NCBI GenBank assembly: GCA_033239525.1
Contig: BSYO01000003.1
Location: 2,164,001 to 2,228,000, forward strand
Reading direction: 5' to 3'
Origin: Nepenthes gracilis
Lineage: Eukaryota > Streptophyta > Magnoliopsida > Caryophyllales > Nepenthaceae
DNA: 64,000 bases
Shown here: piece after piece, positions 1 through 10,031 of the stretch
Layout of the letters: each line of letters begins with the position of its first letter
Numbering within the stretch: the first letter of the stretch is position 1
The notes under the pieces: generated by a model
The model's input: the letters and a program-made list of their open reading frames with translations, nothing else
Told to the model about the DNA's origin: nothing
Databases searched by the model: none
Program-made: the position numbers and the translations under genes

Positions 1-330
1 AATGAGGCCCTAAACTTTGAAGTCAACAGCCCTCGGCTTTCCAAGTACCTCGCAAAAGTGAAAGAGTTGGCCTCGCATTTCGAGAAGGTCGATTTGTGCA
101 CATTCTAAGGGAAGAAAACGAGAAAGCGAACCACGTTGGCAAATGCGGCGGCGAGGAGACCGGGGGTAGTATGACAAAGGAATGAGAGAAATCAGAGCGA
201 CCCTCCATAGAAGAGCCGAGAGGCCGAGAGTCATGCAGGTGTCCGGAAATGACACTTGGATGACCGCCTACTTGAGATACCTCACCGGTGGAGTTCGCAG
301 AGGACGCCCGCGGGAGCGAGAAAAGTGAGG
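1..330 (+). pseudogene. gypsy RNase H C-terminal remnant and linker
   Basis: Reading from base 2 gives a segment with the pattern YLAKVKELASHFEKVDL, typical of the tail of gypsy RNase H, followed after frameshifts by traces of the RNase H end (LANAA) and the linker (SWM-like, KVRKSAG). The stretch is broken by a TAA at about 107 and several frame changes. It is the left edge of the truncated pol of this element and cannot be functional. Confidence 0.6.
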
Positions 331-359
331 AAGTCCGCTGGGCTGGTACACCGTCATTG

Positions 360-1450
360 ACGACCGTCTATGTCAGGGGGTACTCGACCCCTATTCGAGG
401 TGCCTTACCCCGAGGAGGCAGAGTATGCACTTCAAGAGGTGCATCTAGGAATTTGTGGATCACACATTGGAGGCAAGAACCTAGCATTCAAGATTATGCG
501 GCAAGGGTATTATCACAACGATGAGGAATGATGCCACGGACTTCGTGCGCAAGTGTGAAAATTGCAGTCCACGGCAATATAAGCCATCGACCACACGTGG
601 AGCTTAGCGTTGCAATCTCCATGGCCCTTTGCGATGGGGCTTGACATCCCGGACCGTTTCCCATTGCGTCCGCTCGGAGAAGTTCCTCGTCGGGAATAGA
701 CTACTTCACCAAGTGGGTAGAAGCAACGCCACTAGCACGGATAACCGAGCGGAACACGAGGGATTCCTCGAGTATTGTTTGCGGAGTTTGGAGTGCCCAA
801 GTGCGTCGTCACGAGATAATGGGACACAGATTCACGAGAAGGCAATTTTTAGTCTTGTGCTAGCCTTCGAATTAATTTAATTCATACATTTGCATATCCT
901 CGAGGCCAACGGCCAGAAGTCACAAACAGGACCATCTTGCATGGGGTGAAAACCAAGGCTTTGCTAGACTCAGGGGCTCATGGGTGGACGAGCTGCCATC
1001 CATCCTCTGGGCATACGGGACCACGGCGAGGGGAACCATAAGAGAGACCCGTTCGGCCTGTGCACGGGGTCGAGGCTGTCATACCACTAGAAGTGGGCCT
1101 TCCAAGCCTCCAGTAGAACACTTGACCCCAAGCGTCAGCGACCACCGCTCCGAGAGCACCTAGATTTGCTTGAGGAAGCCGAAAACAAAGCACAACTTTG
1201 TGTGGCAATGTATCAACGTCGGGTGGCCCGCTATTACAACAAGAAAGTAAAAGCAAGGCAGTTAGTCGGAGACTGGTATTGAGAAGCATCGCGGCGGGGA
1301 AAAGAATGCCGGCGAAACAAGCTCTCTCCAAATTGGGAAGGACCCTTCCTAGTCTCAAGAGATGCCGAAAATGGGACATCAGGCTGCGAACCCGGGAAGG
1401 TAAGCTAATCCCCGTACATGGAACGCAGCGCACCTCAAAAGTACTACCGG
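360..1450 (+). pseudogene. gypsy integrase, decayed
   Basis: The zinc-binding N-terminal domain is visible at about 430-570 (EVHLGICGSHIGG, then a CENC-like pair), with the H-H-C-C spacing of retroviral-type integrases. The catalytic core follows at about 620-1000 in changing frames, including the segment TRDNGTQI around an active-site Asp. The C-terminal domain at about 1195-1450 shows MYQRRVARYYNKKVKAR and an end resembling WNAAHLKKYY, as in gypsy GPY/F-type integrase tails. Frameshifts and stops occur throughout. The sequence then passes directly into the tandem-repeat block. Confidence 0.75.
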
Positions 1451-1470
1451 TAGGCCAGCGGTCAAGACAA

Positions 1471-1900
1471 AACTTCGGGATCGCCCGAGCGGCCCAAGAG
1501 GTCGAACTTAAAAACTCGGGTGCCCGAGCGGCTCCATTGCGGCGGACCCGTGAGTTCGAGGCAATGAAACTCGGTTCCGTCCGAGCGGCCAAGAGGTCGA
1601 ACTTAAAAACTCGGGTGCCACCGAAGCGCCCATCATGGGTCGGACCCGCCGAGGTCGCAATGAAACTCGGTTCCGTCCGAAGCGGCCAAGTAAGAGGTCG
1701 AACCTAAAAACTCGGGTGCCACCCGAGCGCCCATCATAGCAGTCGGACCCATGAGGTCGCAATGAAACTCGGTTCCGTCCAAGCGGCCCAAGAGGTCGAG
1801 GCAAAACCGGGTGCCACCGGCGCCCATGCGGTCGGACCCATGAGGTCAGTGCAATGAAACTTCGGGGTTCGTCAGAGAGGCCCAAGAGGTCGAATTCGGC
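1471..1900 (+). repeat. ~97-bp tandem repeat, four to five copies, just downstream of pol
   Basis: Units start near 1471, 1568, 1664, 1766 and 1858. Each opens with an AACTCGGTTCCGTCC-type word, followed by AGCGGCC, AAGAGGTCGA, ACTCGGGTGCC and GTCGGACCC. Spacing runs from about 92 to 102 bp and the last unit is partial. The array sits between integrase and the antisense ORF remnant, a position where Tat/Ogre-type elements are known to carry variable tandem repeats. Several apparent open frames across this stretch are products of the repeat. Confidence 0.8.
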
Positions 1901-2049
1901 AAACACGAGGAAGGAAAAGAAGAAGGCACAACAATCTTCAACAACTTCTTTCTCATTTCAACAAAGGTGAAGAGTACATGACAAAAATAAAAGTACATCA
2001 AGGCGGGGCTGGCTCCCCGGCAAGGCCGGCATTTCGGGAAGGTCCTCGG

Positions 2050-3130
2050 GAAGGTCAAGGACACTTCGAGATCCGAGAAACTCTGGCCCCGGGAGATAGT
2101 GGATCTTTAGAAGGATCCGGACGGACATCGCTCGGAAAGGGCCTCCCAGCAATGCCAAACAAGTCAGCAGCTCTTAAAGCACTGGCATTGAGGGGGTGGA
2201 GAATGAAGCTAGCGAACCGTGGACGAATCGGTCCAAGTACTTCTCGGCACATGCGAATGCCCTCCCGGTACTTACGGTCAGACAAAGGAGCAATGTCCAC
2301 TGGTCGGGATGGACGCCCTCGGCTTTGCATCCGACGAGACAGCCTCTCTGTTGGCGCTTCAAGACTTCGTTCAAGGAGGCTATCTCCCCTCTTGCGGCCC
2401 GCGAGCTCCGCCTTGGCAACCGCAAGCTCCACTCCTATCCTTCCGAGCGGCCTCCTGGCAGCTTCCCGGTTCCTCTAGCCGAGAGAAGCCTCGCGCAACT
2501 CTTCCGTAAATGGCATCAAGTCTCCCAGCCATGTCGTGGATTTGGACCAAAGGGCAAGACTAGTTGGAACAAGAAGGATAAAGCGAAGGACCAAAGCACT
2601 TAGAAAAATAAAAGTACCTCAGCAGCAAGGGAGCCACCACTTAAAGGGGGCTCCTCCTGGACTCGGGGCACGAGCAAAGCCCACGAATACTTCCACCCCA
2701 GCCTCAGAAGTGGAAACGTCAACAGAAGGAGCAACGGCTGGGGGCTCGACAATAGGTGCCTCGACCTCCGCCTCCAAAGGTCCGAGGCCATGAACGCTCG
2801 GGGTCCCATCATCAGGAACCTCCTCAGGGCGCTCGCCCTGATCTGCTTGGACTGAGATGGCTGGGGGCTCAGCAACGACCTCATCTTCAACGCCCCTCTG
2901 AGAGTCCTCGACCTCAAAGTCCTCGGATGGATGCCCAACGGGGTGGGCGCTTCACGAGTAGTCGGGGAGAAACTCCGAGCGAGAACTCTCGGTCGTTTGG
3001 ACTTAGGAGCTCGGTCACTTCAACAATCCTCGGCGAGGATCCTCGAGAGGGGGACTGGAAAAATAAAGGCAAGTAGAGTCCTCGACCCCAGGGACCTCGG
3101 ATGTGAGGACTTCCTTTTCTTGAAGAGGAG
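2050..3130 (-). pseudogene. antisense additional ORF remnant (acidic segment and coiled coil)
   Basis: On the strand opposite to pol, about 2640-2920 reads as an open, acidic and Pro/Val-rich segment (VEDEVVAEPPA, then PEEVPDDGTPSV). About 2230-2430 reads as a charged heptad-like segment (ELAVAKAELAG then EIASLNEVLKRQQ in a shifted frame), suggesting a coiled coil. A TATA box and CACGTG motifs lie upstream on the same strand. The arrangement matches the antisense ORFs of the two other elements in this window, but the N-terminal domain seen there is not recognisable here. No function can be given; the copy is broken. Confidence 0.5.
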
Positions 3131-3133
3131 GCG

Positions 3134-3142
3134 CCTTTTATA
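3134..3142 (-). promoter_or_regulatory. TATA box of the antisense ORF in the left element
   Basis: The reverse strand reads TATAAAAGG, a near-perfect plant TATA box. It lies just upstream of the antisense ORF remnant and faces away from the 3' LTR. Confidence 0.5.
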
Positions 3143-3179
3143 GCCGAAAAATTTGAAAAGGCGCCATCATCACCCATCT

Positions 3180-3330
3180 TTGCCACGTCAGACGCCATTG
3201 AATCGAAAAAGTAGCCTTGCCACGTGTCACTCGGACATTGGATCTGGAAAGGAAATGATGCGTTGGCCACGTGAAGTCTGACCGACCGTCAGAATAATTA
3301 ATGGCTGGCCACGTGTCACCCGGCCGTTCT
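3180..3330. promoter_or_regulatory. cluster of CACGTG (G-box/ABRE-like) motifs
   Basis: Three perfect palindromic CACGTG motifs occur at 3221-3226, 3268-3273 and 3310-3315. Two of them extend to CACGTGTC, which contains the ABRE core ACGTGTC. A related CACGTCA lies at 3184. They are upstream of the antisense TATA box, the position expected of bZIP or bHLH binding sites. Function is inferred from motif and position only. Confidence 0.5.
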
Positions 3331-3662
3331 CTTCAGCGAAATGATGAACGTTACCTTCCCAAGGCGATTGACAGCACGTCAATCACGCATTTAATGCCCA
3401 CAGAAGCCTGAAACGGCGGCATGAGAGTTTTCGGACAATAACAAAGTTATCAGACGATGAAGTCCGCGGACCAAGAGGAAGTCTCCAGAAGTTACGAGGA
3501 CTTAAACGTGCTTCCAAGCAAATTCTGATCTAAATCTTCATCGAGACCCCTAGGGACCCTCGGACAATCATCTGTTCTCGGACAAGCATTCACAGAGAAA
3601 AAGACATCTCAGGAAGCCTCAGAAGAACATGCCCAACGGTCGAAGATCTCGGACCCTTGGGC

Positions 3663-3674
3663 ATGGGGGGCTAG
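3663..3674 (+). other. polypurine tract of the left element
   Basis: A run reading ATGGGGGGCTAG ends immediately before the TGTTGGG start of the LTR. This is the classic plus-strand priming site position and fixes the element as plus-strand. The reverse complement of the same CTAG-ending word borders the 3' LTRs of the other two elements. Confidence 0.75.
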
Positions 3675-4420
3675 TGTTGGGTTCAGTACCCAGGGTCCCC
3701 AATCCACCGGGTAAAGAGGATAAGTACTTGACCCGAAAAGATAAATGTATCGAGTCCGAGAATGTTCCAAGTGGTCCGAGAGAAGATCTCGGAATAGCGG
3801 CGGCAGAACGTCAGAAGCTTTGAAGACCGCGGACCCGGTAAAAGCACGAGGACTTATCCAATCGCATGCGAGGACTCTTCAAGACGTCCGAAAATGCTAC
3901 TCGGCTTCATAAACGTCCTAAAGACGCGCCAAGTCTGCAACACGCCACCACCGCCAACACGACACAGCGATCGGCATTCCCAGCAAATACGGCCGAAAAA
4001 CAGCTCGGGCGGCCAAAAGTTGCCCATTCACGATAACAAACGACACAGCGAGAGATGTGTCAGAGAGTAAATGGACCACGGCACCTAGCGATATAACGGT
4101 AACATTCTCTCCTATAAATACCCCACTTGGGGCATCGGATAGGGAGAGGATTTTCCTTAAGCAAAAGAGAAAATCAAAGCGTTCAAAAGCAAAGGCAAAA
4201 GCGTCGTCCATAAGGCAAAAACGCTCGTCCATTGTTCTCGGACACCACTTTGTAAATGACAACAACAAACTTAGTGAAATCTTTTTCGCGCTAGTGCCTC
4301 GTGGTTTTTCCTCTCATTCAAGAGAAGGTTTCCACGTAAAAATACATGTTCAATCTCTCTTCTCTCTCTCAATCATCATCTCATTTGTGTTGCTCGGACC
4401 CGAAAATCCGTAACGCAACA
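3675..4420 (+). repeat. 3' LTR of the left element (746 bp)
   Basis: The LTR begins TGTTGGG right after the polypurine tract and ends CGCAACA at 4420, where the sequence changes abruptly to AT-rich DNA. A TATA box (TATAAATA, 4113-4120) lies in the right half, as expected for the U3/R boundary. No second LTR is in the window for comparison. Confidence 0.8.
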
Positions 4421-6629
4421 ATAATATATATCAATTGTTTAATAACAAAATTTGTTTAGTAAATTATGTATGATATGATATGATAAAAATATTTAAAATT
4501 TAAAATTATAATTGTTATATTCTTCACATAGACAATCATGCGAACACCTAAAAAACCTATTTAATCTCATAATTAATATTCTACTATGGAATCGACAATC
4601 TTTTGCATGTAACGTTGTGAAAAACAAAGTTAAACTTACCTTGCCGAATCAAAAAAGGAGATAATTTTGGAGAGTAATTAAATATGAAAATTTTTATTTA
4701 AAAAATGAGATTAATGTTAAAAAGTGGCATATTTAACGGACCACAATTTATTTTCTTCCTAATTTTATACCAAACATGCCAGATTAATTATGTTTAACTT
4801 GCATGATGATACTCATAAGGTGATAAAAATTTCAAAAGCTTAAGAAATTAGAATAAGTATTTTTTCAGAATTTCATATAATGTCAAAAACATAAGAAATT
4901 TAGCTAAGTAAAAACACAATATTTATTCAAAATCTCCCAATAAACTTAATAATATGGTCTGGGCGCGACCGGCTCAACTCAACTGAAAAATGGGATTTGG
5001 ACGTTAGCAACTTAAATACAAACAACAAGGGCTAAGCCGATTAACCAAACCATTGAGTGGCGAGGAACATGAAAAATTAAGATAGTTAATGGCCTAATAA
5101 AGTAATAAAAAAATATTAAATCATGAAGAACAATTATAATTAACCGAGAAATAATGAGTCACACGTGAATGAACCATAATGTCCTAATATGGTAATTAGA
5201 TATTAATGATTGGACGGTTACTAAACTAACACAAATAATAATTATACGATTATGGTAACGGCTGATATTTAATACAATATAATACTTCAACATAACCTTT
5301 AAGTGCCTATAGCGAGTATAATCAAACGGAACATAACCTTTAAACTTCACAAATCTCTACACTAATATCCTTTCATCTTTCTTTCTTTCAACATCTTTTT
5401 ATTTTTTAACAAATATTATTAATTAAATATTGGATGATATACCAACGAACGAGTTTCATATACTTTCAACATGTTAATTTGTTGTGCTGGATGGGACCAT
5501 GATTTTTGGTTACAAAAACCAAATTTGTTGCTTCTTAAATCAGCTGAATGTTTTACCCCACTCTCTAATTTGTATGATAACCCAAATTCGAAGTATGTAT
5601 CAAAAATTAATAACATTTATGCCTAATTTTGAAAATTTTAAATGGATAAGCTGAGTATGTGTCTAACAGAATTTGATAAAACTTTTATGAATTTATTTGG
5701 AAGTGTTTTGAACGAAACTTTGTCTTTAAAAATAAATTTATTTAGTTAATTCGAATTGACACCATCTTTGTCAATTTATTCTCGAGTTATTCCCTGTCAA
5801 TTTTGTTTTTAAACTGAGTTTGAATTGAAAGGGAAAGACTTTTTCGACCTTGTTTATAAAATAAAAAAGAATTCATCTTAGTCTAAATACGTCTAAGTTC
5901 AGTTCCATTGGCACAGAGGTGGCTCTTCTATTTATTACAAATAAATAAAAGACACATAATCATTTTTAGATATAAGTTGGATTTGACTGATTATTACAAC
6001 TTACAATAAATATATATTTTATGTGTACATAGAAACTAAATTATAATTTAAATAATTTAGATTAAATTATTAAATTTTTTATTTAAATGCTGTACATTAT
6101 AATAAAAAATAAAAATTTAAAATATTCAAAAAAAAAAATTTGATATATTTTTTTATGCTCAAATTAATAATTTTTAAAAAAAATTTTTAAGGTGAGAGAA
6201 ATTGAGAGGATGGGAGAGAAAGAGATGGAGATTAGGCTCTATATTTTGTGGGAGAACAAGTATCTCAGAAAGCTTGTCAAGTCGATTAAATATTGATTAA
6301 TTTAATTGACATTGTGTGTATTTTAATTGTGGGAGGTTTTTTAGAAGTGATTAAACCAGTAATGCGAAATAGTTGACATTTGTTAATTAAAAGACTATCA
6401 CTTGGTTTAATTACAAAGTATATAAAATTGTTTACTTGGTTTAACCGTAAAGTTGGGTTGACCACTTGATCGGATTAAGTGCTCTATTTAATATTTGAAT
6501 ACTTAGTCATTTGAGCCCTACGTCCAAATCTATTCAATAAATCTTTAGTCACTTTGTGACTCGATCTCTCGTCTAATTTTAATTCATTTTGATTATAATT
6601 GACTTAAGATTGGGTTTTGTGTTCTTTTA
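4421..6629. other. AT-rich intergenic stretch, nothing recognised
   Basis: About 2.2 kb of AT-rich sequence with poly-A/T runs and no open frame resembling a known protein. A few short GC-richer words near 4960-5000 stand alone. No transposon termini or RNA gene were seen. Confidence 0.6.
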
Positions 6630-6869
6630 CCCTATATTTGGTTAGAGTAAATAGAAATTCTACTCCCTCCTTATTCCTTAGGAAAAAATATTTCTCTATT
6701 TGGTTATAAATTTAATTGAGAAACAATATATTTGTGAAAATAGTTATTTTTACATATGTGAAAATAACTATTCCAACATATTATTATTTTTACGTATTAT
6801 TATTATTATTATTATTACATATTATTATTATTACTATTTTTACTTTATTTTTTATATTATTCTACAAAT
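6630..6869. repeat. left half of a possible MITE interrupted by the large retrotransposon
   Basis: The stretch starts with a word like CTATATTTGGTTAGAG and becomes a run of ATT triplets near 6795-6835. The far side of the retrotransposon array (30950-31095) ends in CAATAATCAACG, which pairs loosely with it in inverted orientation. A similar AT-rich block ending CAATCAAATATAGAG lies at 60200-60445. An interrupted small inverted-repeat element is therefore possible but not proven. Confidence 0.3.
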
Positions 6870-6874
6870 CAAAT
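6870..6874. repeat. 5-bp target site duplication CAAAT, left copy
   Basis: CAAAT directly precedes the TGTTGCG start of the first LTR. The same CAAAT follows the last base of the third LTR at 30945-30949. Matching duplications at the outer borders show that the whole 24-kb array derives from one integration. Confidence 0.85.
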
Positions 6875-7813
6875 TGTTGCGTCCGGCCCAAGAAAATGCG
6901 GATTAGGGAGCCCCGGATTCCTAAGCGCGGGGAGCTCGGAAGGAGGATCCGGTCTCCGTCTGCCGGAACGCGGGCTCGCACAACACAAACAACAAACAAG
7001 AGGTGAAGGGTCTGGCGGGATTTCTCCCACCAAGGCCACTCCGAAGCGCTCAAGTCGCCAAATTCCCATGATTGACGGAAATCGCACGCTAAGGTGGTGC
7101 GCGTAAAAATCTTGTGATGCGTAAGAAGAACTTATGTGGTGATGAGTAGAAATGCGGTGGCGAGGTGATGGAAGGCCAGGCTTCCTTGATGCCTTGCGAT
7201 GAGTGGCTAACTTTTCCGCTTGACGGGATGGGAAGAAGGAGAGCGATTTGGTCCAATCCGCTCGGAGGATTGGAGCCTTATGGAAAATTGGATTAGAGCT
7301 TGGGATCCAAGGTTACCCTTAGTGCAAGATCGAGAACCCAAAAACCGTTCTCCGAGTTGGAATCCAATTGGAGACGAGAATCCTTTTCTCTGGAGGGTAA
7401 GGGCGCTTATATGCCTCCTCCGTTTGGACTCTTAGGCGCTAAGACGCCGTTGCTCGGGTCGTTGCGCCATTGGGTCGTTGTCACGGACGCCCGATCCACG
7501 CTTGCTGTCCGTTGCGTGCGAACCTTTCTTTGGCGCTATTGATCACGCTCGATTTCCTCGAGAAAGGAGTGGTTGGCGCTAAAGAGGCGGTGATGGCGTT
7601 AGCGTGGCGCCGGCCATGCCTCTATCAAGCCTTTCGCCTTTCACGCCTGTTCGGCCCGGCGCATTTAATGGGACTGCAGTTTTCCCGTTAGCGTGACTTA
7701 GCGCCTATTTCCCGTTGGACTGGCTGACGCTTTCTCGCGAGCTCCTCATTTTTCTCATAGCATTGTTTGCTTTATGGGCACGACTGTCTCTTGGCGGAAC
7801 ACGGGACCCAACA
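6875..7813 (-). repeat. LTR A (939 bp), 3' LTR of unit 1
   Basis: It begins TGTTGCG and ends CCCAACA on the plus strand. The internal side continues CTAGCCCCG, the reverse complement of a polypurine tract ending in CTAG, which makes this the 3' LTR of a minus-strand element. The reverse strand has a TATA-like GCATATAAGCGCC near 7403-7415, conserved in the other two LTRs. Confidence 0.9.
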
Positions 7814-8086
7814 CTAGCCCCGTACGGGCGGCCGATGGTCGGGCACGGCATGTCCATTGGGCCCATTTCCACGGTCTCTGCCCTTCCTCGAGACGCGCCA
7901 CTTTGTCGTCTTCCCAGTTCGCGCCTTTCCCGAGCAGGCAAGGCCGGCCGGTATTTCTTGCCGTCACCTCGCCTCGCCGAGATTCGCGCGCCCAGGTTGC
8001 GTCGGCCGTGGTCGCCGCCGCCGCTTTGAAAAGGCGTTCTTCGGACACCGTGTTGCGGTAGGTGAGAGGGCAGCCCGTGTCTTGCT

Positions 8087-8760
8087 TATAAATAGTGGGT
8101 GCCCCTGGCCCGGTTGGACTCGTGCCTTAGCGATCTTTGGTGGAGACGATGAGAGGATCAGTTTTGCCCTCCCTTGGCGGGTCCTCGAGAGGGTGGGTGG
8201 ATCAGCCGCATGCTCGGGAGCTCTTGGTATTCACCGTCATAATCCAAGCCTCATGGCTTGCTTTTCTGCAAAATGTGAGTGGCAGCCATTACTGGGCCGT
8301 CGTCGTCGCCTCCTTCTTGGTTGTGGCTTGGGTGGTGGGGCGGGATTCTTTGACTTCCTCGAGTATCTTCTCCGCACGACGGCTTTCGGAGGAGAAGTCT
8401 CCGTGCGCCGGGCCGGTGCGACCCGGCCATAGAAGGGGTGCGAGTAAGTATCCCTCCAGGGAAAGTTGGGCTTGACATCGGACTTTCCCGGAGCGCCTTT
8501 CTTTGATGCTTCACGGATGGCGGTGGATTAGCTGCTTTGAGACTTCCAGGGCGCACTCCTTGCTTCACCGATTGATTCGCAAGGCAAAACTTCAGCTATT
8601 TGACCTCCAGTTCACGGGCTCGCCAGGGGCGAGTACGAGGGCATACCAGGCCTGTTCATGACCTTCTTTTATTTTTTTTCCGTAGCTCCATGGTTGTAGA
8701 TCTTGTACTTTGTAAGGAAGCATTTGTTAATAACGAAGTAGTCCATTTTGTCTTCTACTT
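8087..8760 (+). other. antisense cassette a of unit 1: promoter, short ORF, possible intron, 3' tail
   Basis: TATAAATA (8087-8094) is followed 55 bp later by an ATG (8149) that opens about 109 codons. The frame includes a hydrophobic stretch, HYWAVVVASFLVVAWVVG, that could span a membrane. A splice-donor-like GTAAGT at about 8440 and a pyrimidine-rich acceptor ending CCGTAG at about 8684 suggest an intron. The downstream sequence (TTTGTAAGGAAGCATTTG onward) resembles the 3' tail of the antisense gene in the 39.7-50-kb element. The protein family is not recognised. Copy 2 has the same TATA, ATG and donor. Confidence 0.4.
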
Positions 8761-9024
8761 TTGTCTTGCCTTTGTGAATGCGTTTTCCATTTCCGGGCAT
8801 ATTGCCCGAGGGTCACGTGTCATTCCGGAGCCCGTGGGGTCTCTCACAACCGTCATGTCCCTTGAGGCATTTGGCGCATTTAATCTGCCCGACCATTGAG
8901 ACTTCATTTCATGCAGGGGAGCGTGCGGGTTTTCAAGAACTCTCCGCGGCGAGCCTTCATTTTGCCACTGCTTTAAATGCATTACGATTTTTTCGGTTTA
9001 CCGCCTCTTCGGGAGAAAACTTGC

Positions 9025-9760
9025 TTATTTAAGCGTTTTTCCCCGACTTTTGGCTCCCTTCTCGTACTTGTTCGTCCTCCTGGTTGTCTTGTCCTTTCGC
9101 TCGATCTCCTGTGTGAAATCAAATGGCGGACTTTCCCGGTGACTTCAGAATACTCTTCTCACGAGTCCGAATCCGACTCTCTGGCCCCGCTCTTTCAGGA
9201 TCGGGCGTCTTTGGAACGCCTTCTCACGAGGCCACGGTTGCCGGCCCTTCTCGGAGTCGAGGGACACCTCCACGGTTCGCAATGGTCCCGCCGCGAAGAG
9301 TGGAGCGGCTTAGGGCCCGTGTTGCACACTTGGAGGCGCTGGGCCGGAGTCGAGGCTCGGGCGCTCGTCTAGCGGAAGCTAATGTGGGGCGCAGCCCGCA
9401 TTTTGGCCCTTGAGCGGAGCTTGAGCCTTTAACAAGCGGCATGAAGGCGAGGTCGCGAGTTGCGGTCGGGGTTAGGGTCGAGGCTTCGCAAAGGACTGAA
9501 TCCGATCCCGGGCGAACCCTACGGGGCGCCGCCGGGTATACAGGCTGGGCTTTGCTTGGAGGATCAAACTTCCGCCGCAGTGTCCTAGATCTCGCACTTG
9601 CGTATCCGATCTAGTAGGTCGGTTGGTGGATTATCGCGCCCAAAATTCTTACGCGGCCTCTGGATTTCCCGAGAATCGCCTTTGATCTTTGTGGAGCACT
9701 TCTTTTTCTGTTAGCGTTGAATGAGAAATATTTTGTCGTAATGAGAACTCGCTTTTCGTA
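9025..9760 (+). other. antisense cassette b of unit 1: promoter and short coiled-coil ORF
   Basis: TTATTTAAG (9025-9033) lies 90 bp before ATG 9123. The frame starts MADFPGDF; a frameshift a few codons later gives the Ser/Glu-rich SSHESESDS. It then shows a Leu/Arg-rich segment (RARVAHLEALGR) that may form a coiled coil. The frame is broken by indels. An AT-rich tail with AATGAGAAATATTTTGTCG follows near 9718, and an upstream CACGTGTC lies at about 8815. Copy 2 preserves the TATA box, ATG and first codons. No known family was recognised. Confidence 0.45.
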
Positions 9761-10031
9761 TTGTTTCTCTGTCGGATTTTCCTGTTCCTTGGCTCTTTTT
9801 TTTTTTTTTTTTTGCGCCACGTCAATTGGGGGCTCTGCTATCGTGAGCCCGCATTTATCTGGGCGGGCGCCAGCTGGTGCTAGCTGATCCCGAAGGACGC
9901 GTGCACACACTTTGTCGCCTAGCCATCATGGCACTCGATTGGAGCCCCGCGGTGTCTTTGGGATGCTGCCACGTGCCTCGACCTCATTGGCGGTGGCAAT
10001 TCGATTTCCCGCCTCTTTGTTCGGCGTTGTC

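Larger units (their letters stand above)
1..4420 (+). mobile_element. 3' portion of a Ty3/gypsy (Tat-lineage-like) LTR retrotransposon, left element
   Basis: The block opens inside RNase H and runs through integrase, a tandem-repeat block, an antisense ORF remnant, a polypurine tract and one LTR ending at 4420. The 5' LTR, gag, protease and RT would lie upstream of the window. All pol parts carry stops and frameshifts, so the copy is dead. The long stretch of about 2.2 kb between the end of integrase (about 1450) and the LTR (3675), holding a reverse-strand ORF, is the reason for placing it near the Tat lineage. The 3' flank begins ATAAT (4421-4425), which would be the target duplication, but the 5' copy is outside the window. 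Confidence 0.85.

Noticed and set aside
4421..4425. ATAAT as a confirmed target duplication of the left element
   Set aside because: The 5' end of that element is outside the window, and ATAAT is common in AT-rich DNA.
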